From an uncultured Bacilli bacterium (GTDB lineage Bacteria > Bacillota_I > Bacilli_A > RF39 > UBA660): a DNA stretch of 10,873 nucleotides. Positions within the stretch are counted from its first letter, which is position 1; every line of letters begins with the position of its first letter. The notes beneath the pieces are model-generated. The model did no database searches, was not told where the DNA came from, and saw only the letters and a list, made by a program, of their open reading frames with translations. Made by a program: the position numbers and the translations under genes. Positions 1 through 7,007 of this stretch are shown here, piece by piece. The stretch lies in contig CANQFI010000052.1 of the NCBI GenBank assembly GCA_947598455.1, positions 1 through 10,873 on the forward strand, written 5' to 3'.

Positions 1-115
1 CAAATTCTCAACCGGATGTTTTAACTTTAAAAAAAACTATTATTCGCTAGTTGAGATCTTGTTTCTTGTGCTTTTTTGAGGAATATAATTATGTGTTTTT
101 ATCTAATAGAATGAT
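1..115. other. Non-coding leader region with an inverted repeat
   Basis: No open frame crosses this stretch. All three forward frames hit stops (for example TAA at 22-24, TAG at 48-50, TGA at 76-78). Frame 3 reads 15 codons, starting at the left edge, to the TAG at 48-50, so the extreme 3' end of a gene lying mostly outside the window is possible but cannot be confirmed. The heptamer TCTCAAC (6-12) is complementary to GTTGAGA (50-56) across a 37-base loop. The CCGG and CGC triplets stand out from the AT-rich surroundings. A purine-rich TTGAGGA is followed by ATG at 91, which opens only a seven-codon frame. Confidence 0.4.
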
Positions 116-331
116 ATGATGCTTATAGATGAAGATGAACTATTAGAAGCATTTAATAAAGGTGATATACTAAAAAAAGATGTGGAAGTGACATATCAAA
201 CTTTAAGTTATTTAGAAAATACATATATAAATAATTTAGAAGAATTAGTAAAATTTATTAATTATTTATCTAAAAAGTTTAAATTAAAAAATATAAAGGA
301 GAAAGCAAATGAAACAACAAAATATTTATGA
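116..331 (+). pseudogene. Probable C-terminal remnant of a DUF402-family gene
   Basis: This 71-codon frame begins with two ATGs and no ribosome binding site nearby. Its first residues (IDEDELLEAFNKGDI) and the following amphipathic helix resemble the C-terminal tail of DUF402 proteins, some of which are nucleoside phosphatases. Those proteins have an 'LDEDELEEA...GxI' segment followed by a helix. A full DUF402 protein is about 170-200 residues, so the nucleotide-handling domain is missing. Another forward frame just upstream reads ...MCFYLIE before a stop, which may be an out-of-frame trace of the preceding 'YLDI' strand. The frame overlaps the next gene by 23 bases and carries its ribosome binding site. 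The family call rests on motif memory. A small real protein is the alternative. Confidence 0.4.
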
Positions 332-1046
332 CAATAAGGAATTTTTTGAAGGGTATCAAAGTATTAGAGATAACTTAAGTGCAAATGAACTAATTGAAAT
401 ACCACAATTGTTTGAATTGATTGGTGATGTAACTAATTTATCAATATTAGATTTAGGTTGTGGAACTGGTGGTCATGATAGAAAATTGATTGAAATGGGT
501 GCAAAAAAAGTTGTAGGTATTGATTTATCAAATAATATGATAAATGAAGCAATTAAAAATACTAATAGTAATAAAATAGAATATAAAGTTATGTCTATGA
601 CTGATATTGATAAACTAGATGAAAAATTTGATTTAGTTGTTTCGTCACTTGCTATACATTATATTGAAGATTATGATGGCTTGTGTAAAAAAGTTTATAA
701 TATATTAAATGATGGTGGAAGATTCGTTTTCTCACATGGACATCCAATGGATTCATGCGCTATTTTAAAAGATTATTCTGATAATTTTGTGATTATAAAT
801 AATAAGAAATATTTTTTGATAAGTGATTATAATAATGAAGGAAAAAGAATAAGTCATTGGTTTGTAGATGGAGTGGAAACATATCATAGAAATATGTCTC
901 ATTTAGTTAATGGATTAATTGAAGCGGGTTTTAAATTAGAACGTATGGCAGAGTCTTATGCAACAAAAGAAGTAATTAAGTTAAAACCTAAATATATTGA
1001 GCAAAATGATCATTCCTACTATGTTTATTTCAAATGTCAAAAATAA
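309..1046 (+). CDS. Class I SAM-dependent methyltransferase
   Basis: A 245-residue soluble protein with a Rossmann-type methyltransferase core (Methyltransf_11/25 class). Motif I, ILDLGCGTGG, is at residues 46-55. The acidic residue at the end of strand 2 is D72 in VVGIDLS (68-74). The post-core 'FDLVVSSLAIHYIED' strand carries the usual motif IV position, and 'LNDGGRFVFSHGHP' resembles motif VI. The substrate is not evident: the C-terminal part, with SHWFVDGVE and a YHR segment, is typical of small-molecule methyltransferases of Firmicutes that are annotated only generically. The start is fixed by AAGGAG at 296-301, seven bases before the ATG. It overlaps the DUF402-like remnant upstream. 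The 146 bases to the next gene contain no clear terminator. Confidence 0.9.
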   Translation: MKQQNIYDNKEFFEGYQSIRDNLSANELIEIPQLFELIGDVTNLSILDLGCGTGGHDRKLIEMGAKKVVGIDLSNNMINEAIKNTNSNKIEYKVMSMTDIDKLDEKFDLVVSSLAIHYIEDYDGLCKKVYNILNDGGRFVFSHGHPMDSCAILKDYSDNFVIINNKKYFLISDYNNEGKRISHWFVDGVETYHRNMSHLVNGLIEAGFKLERMAESYATKEVIKLKPKYIEQNDHSYYVYFKCQK

Positions 1047-1143
1047 TTGTTATAGATATGATACTAATTTGGAAAAAACGAGTAAAAGAGAAAGAGATTT
1101 TTAAATGGGTGGTTCTTTTATATTATGATAAGTATGTTAAACG

Positions 1144-1172
1144 TTGTTAAGTTATATTTTTGATTTTATGAC
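1144..1172 (+). promoter_or_regulatory. Possible promoter for the 1193 gene
   Basis: TTGTTA (1144-1149) and TATGAC (1167-1172) are separated by 17 bases. Each matches the sigma-A consensus at four of six positions. The -10 box ends 20 bases before the ATG, the same short distance seen at other genes here. Confidence 0.35.
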
Positions 1173-1192
1173 TTAAAAAAGAGAGTGATAAA

Positions 1193-1615
1193 ATGATTAT
1201 AAATAAATTTTTGCAAATTTTTTCTCGAGAATATACAAAGTATAAAACAATAGAACAATTACAAGAATTTACTGGTAAAACATTACCTAATGATGGGACA
1301 GCTAAAATTTTTATTGGCTGCGTACTTATCATGTTTAATATGGGTTTTACTGGTCCTGCTGCATGTCGTGAATATTTACTTTCAATTGTTAAAGCTGGTA
1401 AAGAACATATTGGTAAGAGTAATTTATTATGTTTTTATGTTGAAAGAATTAATACTGATAAAATGGTAGCAAAATATTTAAAAAATATTAATGATGATGA
1501 AAAATTTGATAAACATATAGATTTAATTATTGAATATTTAGAACAATTTTCTTTTGATTTTAGTGCGGATCTAAAGAAAAACTATGATAAGAAAATTGAA
1601 AAGTATAATAATTAG
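1193..1615 (+). CDS. Hypothetical protein, 140 residues
   Basis: I do not recognise this family. The protein looks mostly helical and charged, with no signal peptide. One moderately hydrophobic stretch at about residues 39-55 (IFIGCVLIMFNMGFTGP) is more like a buried helix than a clear membrane span. The C-terminal half is rich in Lys, Asp and Glu and could pack as a helical bundle. Three cysteines are scattered without a metal-site spacing. A weak purine-rich GAGAGTG lies six bases before the ATG. Codon use matches the neighbours (strong preference for A/T third positions), which supports a real gene. No terminator follows, and the next gene begins 157 bases on with its own -10 box. Confidence 0.65.
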   Translation: MIINKFLQIFSREYTKYKTIEQLQEFTGKTLPNDGTAKIFIGCVLIMFNMGFTGPAACREYLLSIVKAGKEHIGKSNLLCFYVERINTDKMVAKYLKNINDDEKFDKHIDLIIEYLEQFSFDFSADLKKNYDKKIEKYNN

Positions 1616-1722
1616 AAAAAAATTTTAATATATAAACAATATGTTTTGAGGTATCTAAATTTATTAAAAAAATATACTTATAAAAGATATGTTTATAAAT
1701 TTATGTGTGGTTATAGGTATTT

Positions 1723-1752
1723 TTAGCAATATTTTAAAGAAAAGAGTATAAT
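1723..1752 (+). promoter_or_regulatory. Promoter for the DUF1003 gene
   Basis: A perfect TATAAT is at 1747-1752. A poor -35 candidate TTAGCA lies at 1723-1728 with an 18-base spacer. The -10 ends 20 bases before the ATG at 1773, giving a predicted leader of about 14 bases. Confidence 0.5.
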
Positions 1753-1761
1753 AATAAATAT

Positions 1762-1766
1762 AGGTG
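1762..1766 (+). promoter_or_regulatory. Ribosome binding site that decides the 1773 start
   Basis: AGGTG at 1762-1766 lies six bases before ATG 1773. The upstream in-frame GTG at 1764 is part of this site, so it is unlikely to be the start. Confidence 0.65.
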
Positions 1767-1772
1767 AATAAT

Positions 1773-2282
1773 ATGAAAGAAGTTAATAAACGAGAAATTG
1801 TTAAAATGTTATTAAATCAAGATATTGATAAAAAAAGTGAAGAAGAACTTTTAGATATGTTAGTTGATAGTCCAATTAGTGTAGATGTTGATAAGATGGA
1901 AGAAGAAAATATGACAATTGGTGATAAAATTGCTGATAAATTAACAGCCATTGCTGGTAGTTGGACATTTATAATTGGTTTTACATTATTTTTAATAGGA
2001 TGGATTGTTTTAAATGCTTGTGTCTTAAAGAAGGCGGTTGATCCATTTCCATTTATTTTATTAAATTTATTATTATCATGTATTGCGGCTTTACAAGCTC
2101 CAGTTATAATGATGAGTCAAAATCGTCAAGCTAAAAAGGATAGTTTAAGAAATCAGAATGATTATAAAACAGATTTAAAAACGGAATTAATAATTGAAGA
2201 ATTACATGACAAAATGGATGAAATAATAAGAAAACAAAAAGAAATAGAGAAAAAAATAGAAAATATAAATAAGTTAAATTAA
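1773..2282 (+). CDS. DUF1003 family membrane protein
   Basis: A 169-residue inner-membrane protein of the DUF1003 family, whose molecular role is unknown. The family core is clear: an IGDKIADKLTAIAGSWTFI segment (residues 49-67), a first membrane helix at about 64-82, the DPFPFILLNLLLS turn and second helix at about 90-114, and the conserved APVIMMSQNRQ motif (109-119). Both termini should lie in the cytoplasm. The C-terminal segment from about residue 134 is a Lys/Glu-rich amphipathic helix likely to form a coiled coil, a usual DUF1003 feature. The ATG at 1773 is chosen over the GTG at 1764, which lies inside the ribosome binding site. The gene appears monocistronic, with its own TATAAT box. 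No convincing terminator follows. Confidence 0.93.
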   Translation: MKEVNKREIVKMLLNQDIDKKSEEELLDMLVDSPISVDVDKMEEENMTIGDKIADKLTAIAGSWTFIIGFTLFLIGWIVLNACVLKKAVDPFPFILLNLLLSCIAALQAPVIMMSQNRQAKKDSLRNQNDYKTDLKTELIIEELHDKMDEIIRKQKEIEKKIENINKLN

Positions 2283-2352
2283 AGTTTTTATTAAAAATTA
2301 TATTACTTTACATTAAAAATAGTGAAATGCTAAAAATAATAATATTTTGAAA

Positions 2353-2381
2353 TTTACAGATGATTGAAACAATGTTATTAT
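2353..2381 (+). promoter_or_regulatory. Extended -10 promoter for the 2402 gene
   Basis: TTTACA (2353-2358, five of six consensus) and TATTAT (2376-2381, five of six) are exactly 17 bases apart. A TGn extension (TGT, 2373-2375) touches the -10 box. This is the best-formed promoter in the window. The ribosome binding site AGAGGTG is at 2388-2394, so the transcript should begin almost at that site. Confidence 0.65.
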
Positions 2382-2401
2382 TATGATAGAGGTGTAGGCT
2401 T

Positions 2402-4165
2402 ATGAAAAAGAAGAATAATCTTAGTTCACTATTTAAAAAGCAAACTCATAATAATTCTACACAATCTGTAAAAAATAAATTTTTTCCAACAGGGATGTTT
2501 AATGATAATACTATAAATGATGTTAATTCTTCAACAAGTGGTGATGCTAATAGTCAATTTATAAATAGAACAACATGGGGTGTTGGAAGCAATGATTCTA
2601 ACAATAATGATAATAATACTGTTTATGCACCAGAAGTTTTGGATTTGTTTGATGAGGAAATAGAAACTTTAATGGATGATGTTAATGGAACTACTTATAA
2701 TATTATGAATTCTAATCAACAGGTTTCTAGTACTAATACAAATAATTATATAAATACTAATCAAATAAATAACAATCAAATGATTAATAATCAAATGATT
2801 AATAATCAAATGAATAATAACCAAATGAATAATAACCAAATGAATAATAACCAAATGATTAATAATTCAATGAATAATAACCAAATGAATAGTAACCAAA
2901 TGCAAAATAATTATAATGGACAATATTCAAATATGAATATGAATCAACAAAACTGGTCAGATCAACAACCTTTAAGTATGGGAGGTTTGGGAGTTAATAC
3001 GATAGTTGGTGAAGATACACCAAAAGAAATAGTTGAAAATAGTAAATATATTATGCCAAGAAATTATAAGTTTGCTGATAATAAAATAACTATTCCAGAG
3101 CCGCCTTTAACAAATAATCAACGTAGTGCATTTGATTTTGATGATCCACCACAAGAAATAGATGAAGTTAAGCTTTGTAAAGAATATGTAGGGCAAGATT
3201 TTACAAAAATTACAATGGCTCCTTTTTCTTTTCCAGCTTTATTATTTGGTGGAGTATATATTGCTTATAGAAAAATGTATATTTATGGCTTATTAGCTAT
3301 ATTGATAGAAATAGCCTTGCTTAATTTATTACCGGTACCTATTAATTTTGTTTGTACTTTTATTTATAGATTAGTTTTAGCTTTAGGAGTTAATCAATTT
3401 TATTTAGGTAGAGTATCTAGAAAAATTCATCGTTTGAGAAAACATAATCCTAAAAAGACACAGTATGAATTAACTCTTAGAGTTCATAAAACTGGAGGAA
3501 CAAATGTATTAATGGCTATTTTGTTTTTAATTGGATATGGATTTGTAATATTTATAATTGGAGTAGTTTTTAATTTTAATGATATTTTAAATTTATTGCC
3601 TGAAAACGATACGCCAGTAATAAATGAAGATAGTAAAGGTGTTACAGGATTTAATGGGGATTTTACCTATGAAGATTACAATATTTCTAATAATTTTAAA
3701 ATAAATATTCCTGATAATTTTAAAGTACAAGGGAATAACTTTACTTATGTTTATGTAGTACCATTACCAGTTGAAGAAAATCCAGTTAATAATAATGCAG
3801 ATGAAGAAGTGAATAGTAATGATACTGAAATACAAGGAGAAAAGGAACCAGAAGTAAAATATAGTAATAATAAATGTACTTTATCTTTTAATGCGATAAA
3901 GGGTTATAAAAATGAAGAAGATCTAATAAAATCAATTTCTTATTATTATACTCATAAGGAAAATGAAAATATTTTAGAATTAAATAATAATCAGATAAAA
4001 TGGTATGCTTTTGATTTTGAAAAAAATGATGAAAAAAATTTTTATCGAGTAACTAAAAAAGATGGTAAATTATTACTATTATCATATAAAATGGAATATG
4101 AAGATGAGAATAAAATTTGTGAAGGTTACTTTAATCAAATATATAATTCAATATTTATAAAATGA
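2402..4165 (+). CDS. Asn-rich repeat membrane protein with a DUF2628-like region
   Basis: A 587-residue membrane protein in three parts. Residues 1 to about 180 are low-complexity and rich in Asn, Gln, Met and Ser, including nine tandem pentapeptides (123-167). Residues about 255-390 form the membrane part: the sequence PFSFPALLFGGVYIAYRKMY (274-293) followed by helices near 294-312, 314-332 and 369-390. This 'FPAxxFGxxYxxYRKMY' pattern and the following NQFYLGRV segment resemble DUF2628 proteins, which are of unknown function. Residues about 391-587 are hydrophilic and, with three spans and a cytoplasmic head, would lie outside the cell. They contain only two cysteines (C492, C573), a possible disulfide. 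The start has a good ribosome binding site, seven bases upstream. The gene stands alone between a promoter and a terminator. Family assignment is by motif memory. Confidence 0.75.
   Translation: MKKKNNLSSLFKKQTHNNSTQSVKNKFFPTGMFNDNTINDVNSSTSGDANSQFINRTTWGVGSNDSNNNDNNTVYAPEVLDLFDEEIETLMDDVNGTTYNIMNSNQQVSSTNTNNYINTNQINNNQMINNQMINNQMNNNQMNNNQMNNNQMINNSMNNNQMNSNQMQNNYNGQYSNMNMNQQNWSDQQPLSMGGLGVNTIVGEDTPKEIVENSKYIMPRNYKFADNKITIPEPPLTNNQRSAFDFDDPPQEIDEVKLCKEYVGQDFTKITMAPFSFPALLFGGVYIAYRKMYIYGLLAILIEIALLNLLPVPINFVCTFIYRLVLALGVNQFYLGRVSRKIHRLRKHNPKKTQYELTLRVHKTGGTNVLMAILFLIGYGFVIFIIGVVFNFNDILNLLPENDTPVINEDSKGVTGFNGDFTYEDYNISNNFKINIPDNFKVQGNNFTYVYVVPLPVEENPVNNNADEEVNSNDTEIQGEKEPEVKYSNNKCTLSFNAIKGYKNEEDLIKSISYYYTHKENENILELNNNQIKWYAFDFEKNDEKNFYRVTKKDGKLLLLSYKMEYEDENKICEGYFNQIYNSIFIK
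2768..2902 (+). repeat. Nine in-frame 15-bp tandem repeats
   Basis: Nine units of 15 bases encode [NI][NS]N[QS]M, with consensus aataataaccaaatg. The units at 2813, 2828, 2843 and 2873 are identical, as are those at 2783 and 2798. Others differ by a few bases. Because the unit is a multiple of three, gain or loss would change the length of the protein head without shifting the frame. Confidence 0.95.
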
Positions 4166-4192
4166 GACTGACGGATTAATAGTCAGTTTTTT
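4166..4192 (+). terminator. Rho-independent terminator
   Basis: ACTGAC (4167-4172) pairs with GTCAGT (4182-4187) around a nine-base loop, followed by a run of T to 4192. It lies directly after the stop codon of the 2402 gene. Confidence 0.85.
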
Positions 4193-4223
4193 CTTTAGTT
4201 AAATATATTTATAGTAAAGATAA

Positions 4224-4252
4224 TTTATAAATAAATATCAAAGTGATATAAT
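4224..4252 (+). promoter_or_regulatory. Promoter of the murL-murD operon
   Basis: TTTATA (4224-4229, four of six) and a perfect TATAAT (4247-4252) are 17 bases apart, with a TGn extension (TGA, 4244-4246). The box ends 17 bases before the murL ATG, so the leader is only about ten bases and consists mostly of the ribosome binding site. Confidence 0.65.
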
Positions 4253-4269
4253 TTTTAAGAGGGATTTAG

Positions 4270-5610
4270 ATGAAAAAATTAGAAGAGTTAAGAAAGTTTA
4301 ATACTTTTAGATATAAGAGTTATGATATTACTTATTTAGATAATTTGGTAAAGATTGGCTTTCATTTTATGATTGATGGTTTAAAAGATTTTAATCCAAC
4401 TTTAGAAATACCAATGAGTAATAAAAAAATAGATAAAGAATATGTTGATTATTTAGTTTTTAATATAGGGATGATAGAAGCTATTAGCTATTGGAAATGT
4501 ACATGTCCTTATAATTTTATTATTGAATGTGGAAGTTTAGATTTGAAACAAGAACAATTTTTTAGAAAGATTTTCTATTATGGTTTAGGAGAATTCTTTT
4601 ATGTTAATAAAATTAATTTAGATTATGATAAGTTTATTAATTTTGAAAGTAAAGGATCTAAGTATAAAGTTAATATTAAATATGAGGGCAGAGGAGATAT
4701 GGTTGCTGTTGGAGGCGGTAAAGACTCTTGTGTGACTTTAAATTTAGTTAGTAAGGCAACTCCTTTTATTATTAATCCTAAACAAGTAATGCTTGATTGT
4801 GCTTATATGGCTGGTTATCAAGATGAAGAGATAATTAAAATAAAGAGAGAACTAGATAAAAGTTTAATAGAATTAAATAAAGAAGGCTTTTTAAATGGAC
4901 ATACACCTTTTTCAGCAATGGTAGCTTTTGTTTCTTATTTAGCTGCATATTTAAATAATAAAAAGAATATTATTTTATCTAATGAATCTAGTGCTAATGA
5001 AGCTAATGTATTAGGAACTAAAATAAATCATCAGTATTCTAAATCTTTTGAATTTGAAAAAGATTTTGATAATTATCAAAGAGAATATTTAGGGGATATA
5101 ATTAAGTATTTTTCATTACTTAGACCATTAACAGAATATCAAATCGGTATGTTATTTGCTAGATATTCTAAATATCATAATATCTTTAAAAGTTGTAATG
5201 TTGGTAGTAAGAAAGAACCTTGGCATTGGTGTGGTAAATGTGCGAAATGTTTATTTGTCTATTCTTTATTAAGTCCATATTTATATAAAGATGAATTAGT
5301 CCGTATTTTTGGTAAAGATTTATTTATGGATTTAGAATTATTACCAATGTTTAAAGAATTACTAGGTTATGAGAATGTTAAACCTTTTGATTGTGTGGGG
5401 ACTTTTGAAGAAATAAATTATGCTATTTATAAAACAATTAATAAATTAGATGATAATCAACTACCAGTTTTACTTAAATATTATAAAGAAAATTATTATA
5501 AAGATTTAAGTTATTTAGATTTAGAACATAGATGGAATAATGAGCATAATTTAAGTGAAAAATATATAAAATTAGTTAGGGATGCTATTAATGATAGAGA
5601 AAATAATTAA
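4270..5610 (+). CDS. murL: UDP-MurNAc-L-Ala-L-Glu epimerase MurL
   Basis: A 446-residue cytosolic protein matching MurL. That enzyme converts UDP-MurNAc-L-Ala-L-Glu to the D-Glu form using ATP, releasing AMP and pyrophosphate, and so supplies D-glutamate to peptidoglycan without a racemase. The sequence shows a PP-loop-like nucleotide motif GGGKDS (148-153), the segment SNESSANEAN (237-246) followed by an INHQYSKSFEFE stretch, and a four-cysteine site C309, C321, C324, C327 (CGKCAKC). The last resembles the zinc site of QueC-like PP-loop enzymes. No signal peptide or membrane span is seen. GAGGG lies six bases before the ATG. The strongest context is the murD gene that overlaps its 3' end by 20 bases. 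The main alternative is an uncharacterised PP-loop enzyme. The family call is from recognition and was not searched. Confidence 0.83.
   Translation: MKKLEELRKFNTFRYKSYDITYLDNLVKIGFHFMIDGLKDFNPTLEIPMSNKKIDKEYVDYLVFNIGMIEAISYWKCTCPYNFIIECGSLDLKQEQFFRKIFYYGLGEFFYVNKINLDYDKFINFESKGSKYKVNIKYEGRGDMVAVGGGKDSCVTLNLVSKATPFIINPKQVMLDCAYMAGYQDEEIIKIKRELDKSLIELNKEGFLNGHTPFSAMVAFVSYLAAYLNNKKNIILSNESSANEANVLGTKINHQYSKSFEFEKDFDNYQREYLGDIIKYFSLLRPLTEYQIGMLFARYSKYHNIFKSCNVGSKKEPWHWCGKCAKCLFVYSLLSPYLYKDELVRIFGKDLFMDLELLPMFKELLGYENVKPFDCVGTFEEINYAIYKTINKLDDNQLPVLLKYYKENYYKDLSYLDLEHRWNNEHNLSEKYIKLVRDAINDRENN
5578..5581 (+). promoter_or_regulatory. Ribosome binding site that decides the murD start
   Basis: AGGG at 5578-5581 directly abuts the upstream ATG at 5582, leaving no spacing, but is nine bases before ATG 5591. 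The latter is therefore preferred. Confidence 0.55.
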
Positions 5611-6943
5611 AAAATTAGTTAATAAAAAAATAGCTATTTTAGGTTTTGGAAGAGAAGGTAAATCAACTTATAAATTTATTAGAAAATATCTTAAAGATGA
5701 AGAAGTTACGATTATTGATAAAGAAGATATTTATAAGATAAATGAAGAAATGTTTAAAGATGATAAAAAGGTTTATTTTATTAGTGGTGATGGCTATTTA
5801 GATAACTTAGATAAATATGATATTATTATTAAAAGTCCAGGTATTTCACTTAATAAAATAGATACATCTTTGTTTTATGATAAGATTAGTTCGCAAATGG
5901 AATTACTTTTAACTGTTGCAAAAGATAAGACTATTGGTGTTACAGGAACTAAAGGAAAAAGTACGACTTCTTCTTTAATAAGTGAAATATTAAAGACAAA
6001 ATATAAGGTAGTTTTAGCTGGTAATATAGGTAAACCTATTTTTGATTTAGACTTAGATGATGAAATTGATTATTTTGTTTTAGAAGTGTCTTCTCATCAA
6101 TTAGAATATTTAGATGTTTCACCGAAAGTTGGAATTATTTTAAATTTATTTCAAGATCATTTAGATCATGCATTAACTATAGAACATTATCATGAAATAA
6201 AAATGCATATGTTTACTAATCAGAGTAGTAATGATTATAGTATTTATTGTGCTTCTAATGATAATTTAAGAAAAATGATTGAAAAGAGTAACTTAAAGAG
6301 TCAGTTATTAGCGGTTGATATTACAGGTAGTAAAGAAGAAGCTATCATGAAAATGATTGATGATAAAATTTATTATAAAGATAACGAAGTATTTGATAGT
6401 AAAATAAAAAGAAATATTTTGGGTAGACATAATTTAGAAAATATTATGGTTTCTTTTTTGGTTGGTAAATTATTTATGATAGATGATGAAGTTATTTTAG
6501 ATGTAATAGCTAATTTTAAGGCTTTACCGTATCGCATGGAATATGTTGGTGAGATAGATAATGTTAAATATTATGTTGATACTTTAGCGACAATACCAGA
6601 AGCAACAATAAATGCTATTAACTCTTTAGAAGATGTTGATACTTTAATATTTGGGGGAATGGACCGAGGAATAGATTATAAAGACTTTATTTTGTTTTTA
6701 CAAAAATGTCATATAAATAATTTTATTTGCATGCCAAAAACTGGTTATGATATTGGAAAACAGTTAGAAGAAAAGAAAGTTTATTATACAGAAACAATAG
6801 AAGAAGCTGTTAAAGTAGCAAAAAAAATAACTAAAAATGGAAAAAGTTGTTTACTTAGTCCAGCGGCAGCTAGTTATGAATATTTTAAAAATTATCAAGA
6901 GAAAGGTGATCGTTTTAAAGAATTAGTTTTAGCAGAAAAATGA
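5591..6943 (+). CDS. murD: MurD-type UDP-MurNAc-L-Ala--glutamate ligase, probably MurD2-like
   Basis: A 450-residue cytosolic Mur ligase with the three-domain MurD layout. After an N-terminal Rossmann domain (AILGFGREGKS) it has the ATP loop GTKGKST (119-125), GNIG (144-147), EVSSHQLE (165-172), DHLDH (189-193) with the probable carbamylated lysine K204, GRHNLEN (278-284), and GGMDRGIDY (355-363). It joins glutamate to UDP-MurNAc-L-alanine with ATP hydrolysis. The usual DSKATN motif of the C-terminal domain is DTLATI here (330-335), losing the conserved lysine. Together with translational overlap with murL, this suggests the L-Glu-adding MurD2 type rather than the D-Glu enzyme; that substrate call is inference. 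ATG 5591 is preferred over 5582 because of ribosome binding site spacing. It ends in TGA and no terminator follows. Confidence 0.9.
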   Translation: MIEKIIKKLVNKKIAILGFGREGKSTYKFIRKYLKDEEVTIIDKEDIYKINEEMFKDDKKVYFISGDGYLDNLDKYDIIIKSPGISLNKIDTSLFYDKISSQMELLLTVAKDKTIGVTGTKGKSTTSSLISEILKTKYKVVLAGNIGKPIFDLDLDDEIDYFVLEVSSHQLEYLDVSPKVGIILNLFQDHLDHALTIEHYHEIKMHMFTNQSSNDYSIYCASNDNLRKMIEKSNLKSQLLAVDITGSKEEAIMKMIDDKIYYKDNEVFDSKIKRNILGRHNLENIMVSFLVGKLFMIDDEVILDVIANFKALPYRMEYVGEIDNVKYYVDTLATIPEATINAINSLEDVDTLIFGGMDRGIDYKDFILFLQKCHINNFICMPKTGYDIGKQLEEKKVYYTETIEEAVKVAKKITKNGKSCLLSPAAASYEYFKNYQEKGDRFKELVLAEK

Positions 6944-6953
6944 TTAAAACTTA

Positions 6954-6982
6954 TTTCAATATTTATAAATTTATAGTATAAT
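6954..6982 (+). promoter_or_regulatory. Promoter for the 7008 gene
   Basis: A perfect TATAAT (6977-6982) follows the murD stop. The -35 candidate TTTCAA (6954-6959) is poor, at 17 bases. The box ends 25 bases before ATG 7008. Confidence 0.45.
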
Positions 6983-6992
6983 TATCTAAGAT

Positions 6993-6999
6993 AAGGTGG
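6993..6999 (+). promoter_or_regulatory. Ribosome binding site that decides the 7008 start
   Basis: AAGGTGG (6993-6999) lies eight bases before ATG 7008. The in-frame GTG at 6996 is inside it and cannot be the start. GTG 7005 remains a minor alternative. Confidence 0.65.
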
Positions 7000-7007
7000 T
7001 TAGTGTG

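Noticed and set aside
1082..1120. TAAAAGA...TCTTTTA inverted repeat as terminator after the methyltransferase
   Set aside because: The loop is long, the arms are mostly A/T and there is no T tract.
1147..1332. Minus-strand open frame
   Set aside because: It lies largely over the start of the better-supported + strand gene, has no ribosome binding site and gives a low-complexity hydrophobic translation.
1678..1698. Hairpin TTATAAA/TTTATAA as terminator
   Set aside because: The stem is purely A/T with no following T run. Such palindromes are expected by chance in this composition.
2669..2854. Minus-strand open frame of Ile/His/Leu repeats
   Set aside because: It is the reverse reading of the 15-bp repeat array inside the 2402 gene.
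2768..2902. CRISPR array or regulatory iterons
   Set aside because: The repeats are contiguous, 15 bases long, have no spacers and are in frame within a coding gene.
4270..5610. QueC (7-cyano-7-deazaguanine synthase)
   Set aside because: The PP-loop and cysteine cluster are similar, but the protein is about twice QueC length and is translationally coupled to murD, with no queuosine genes nearby.
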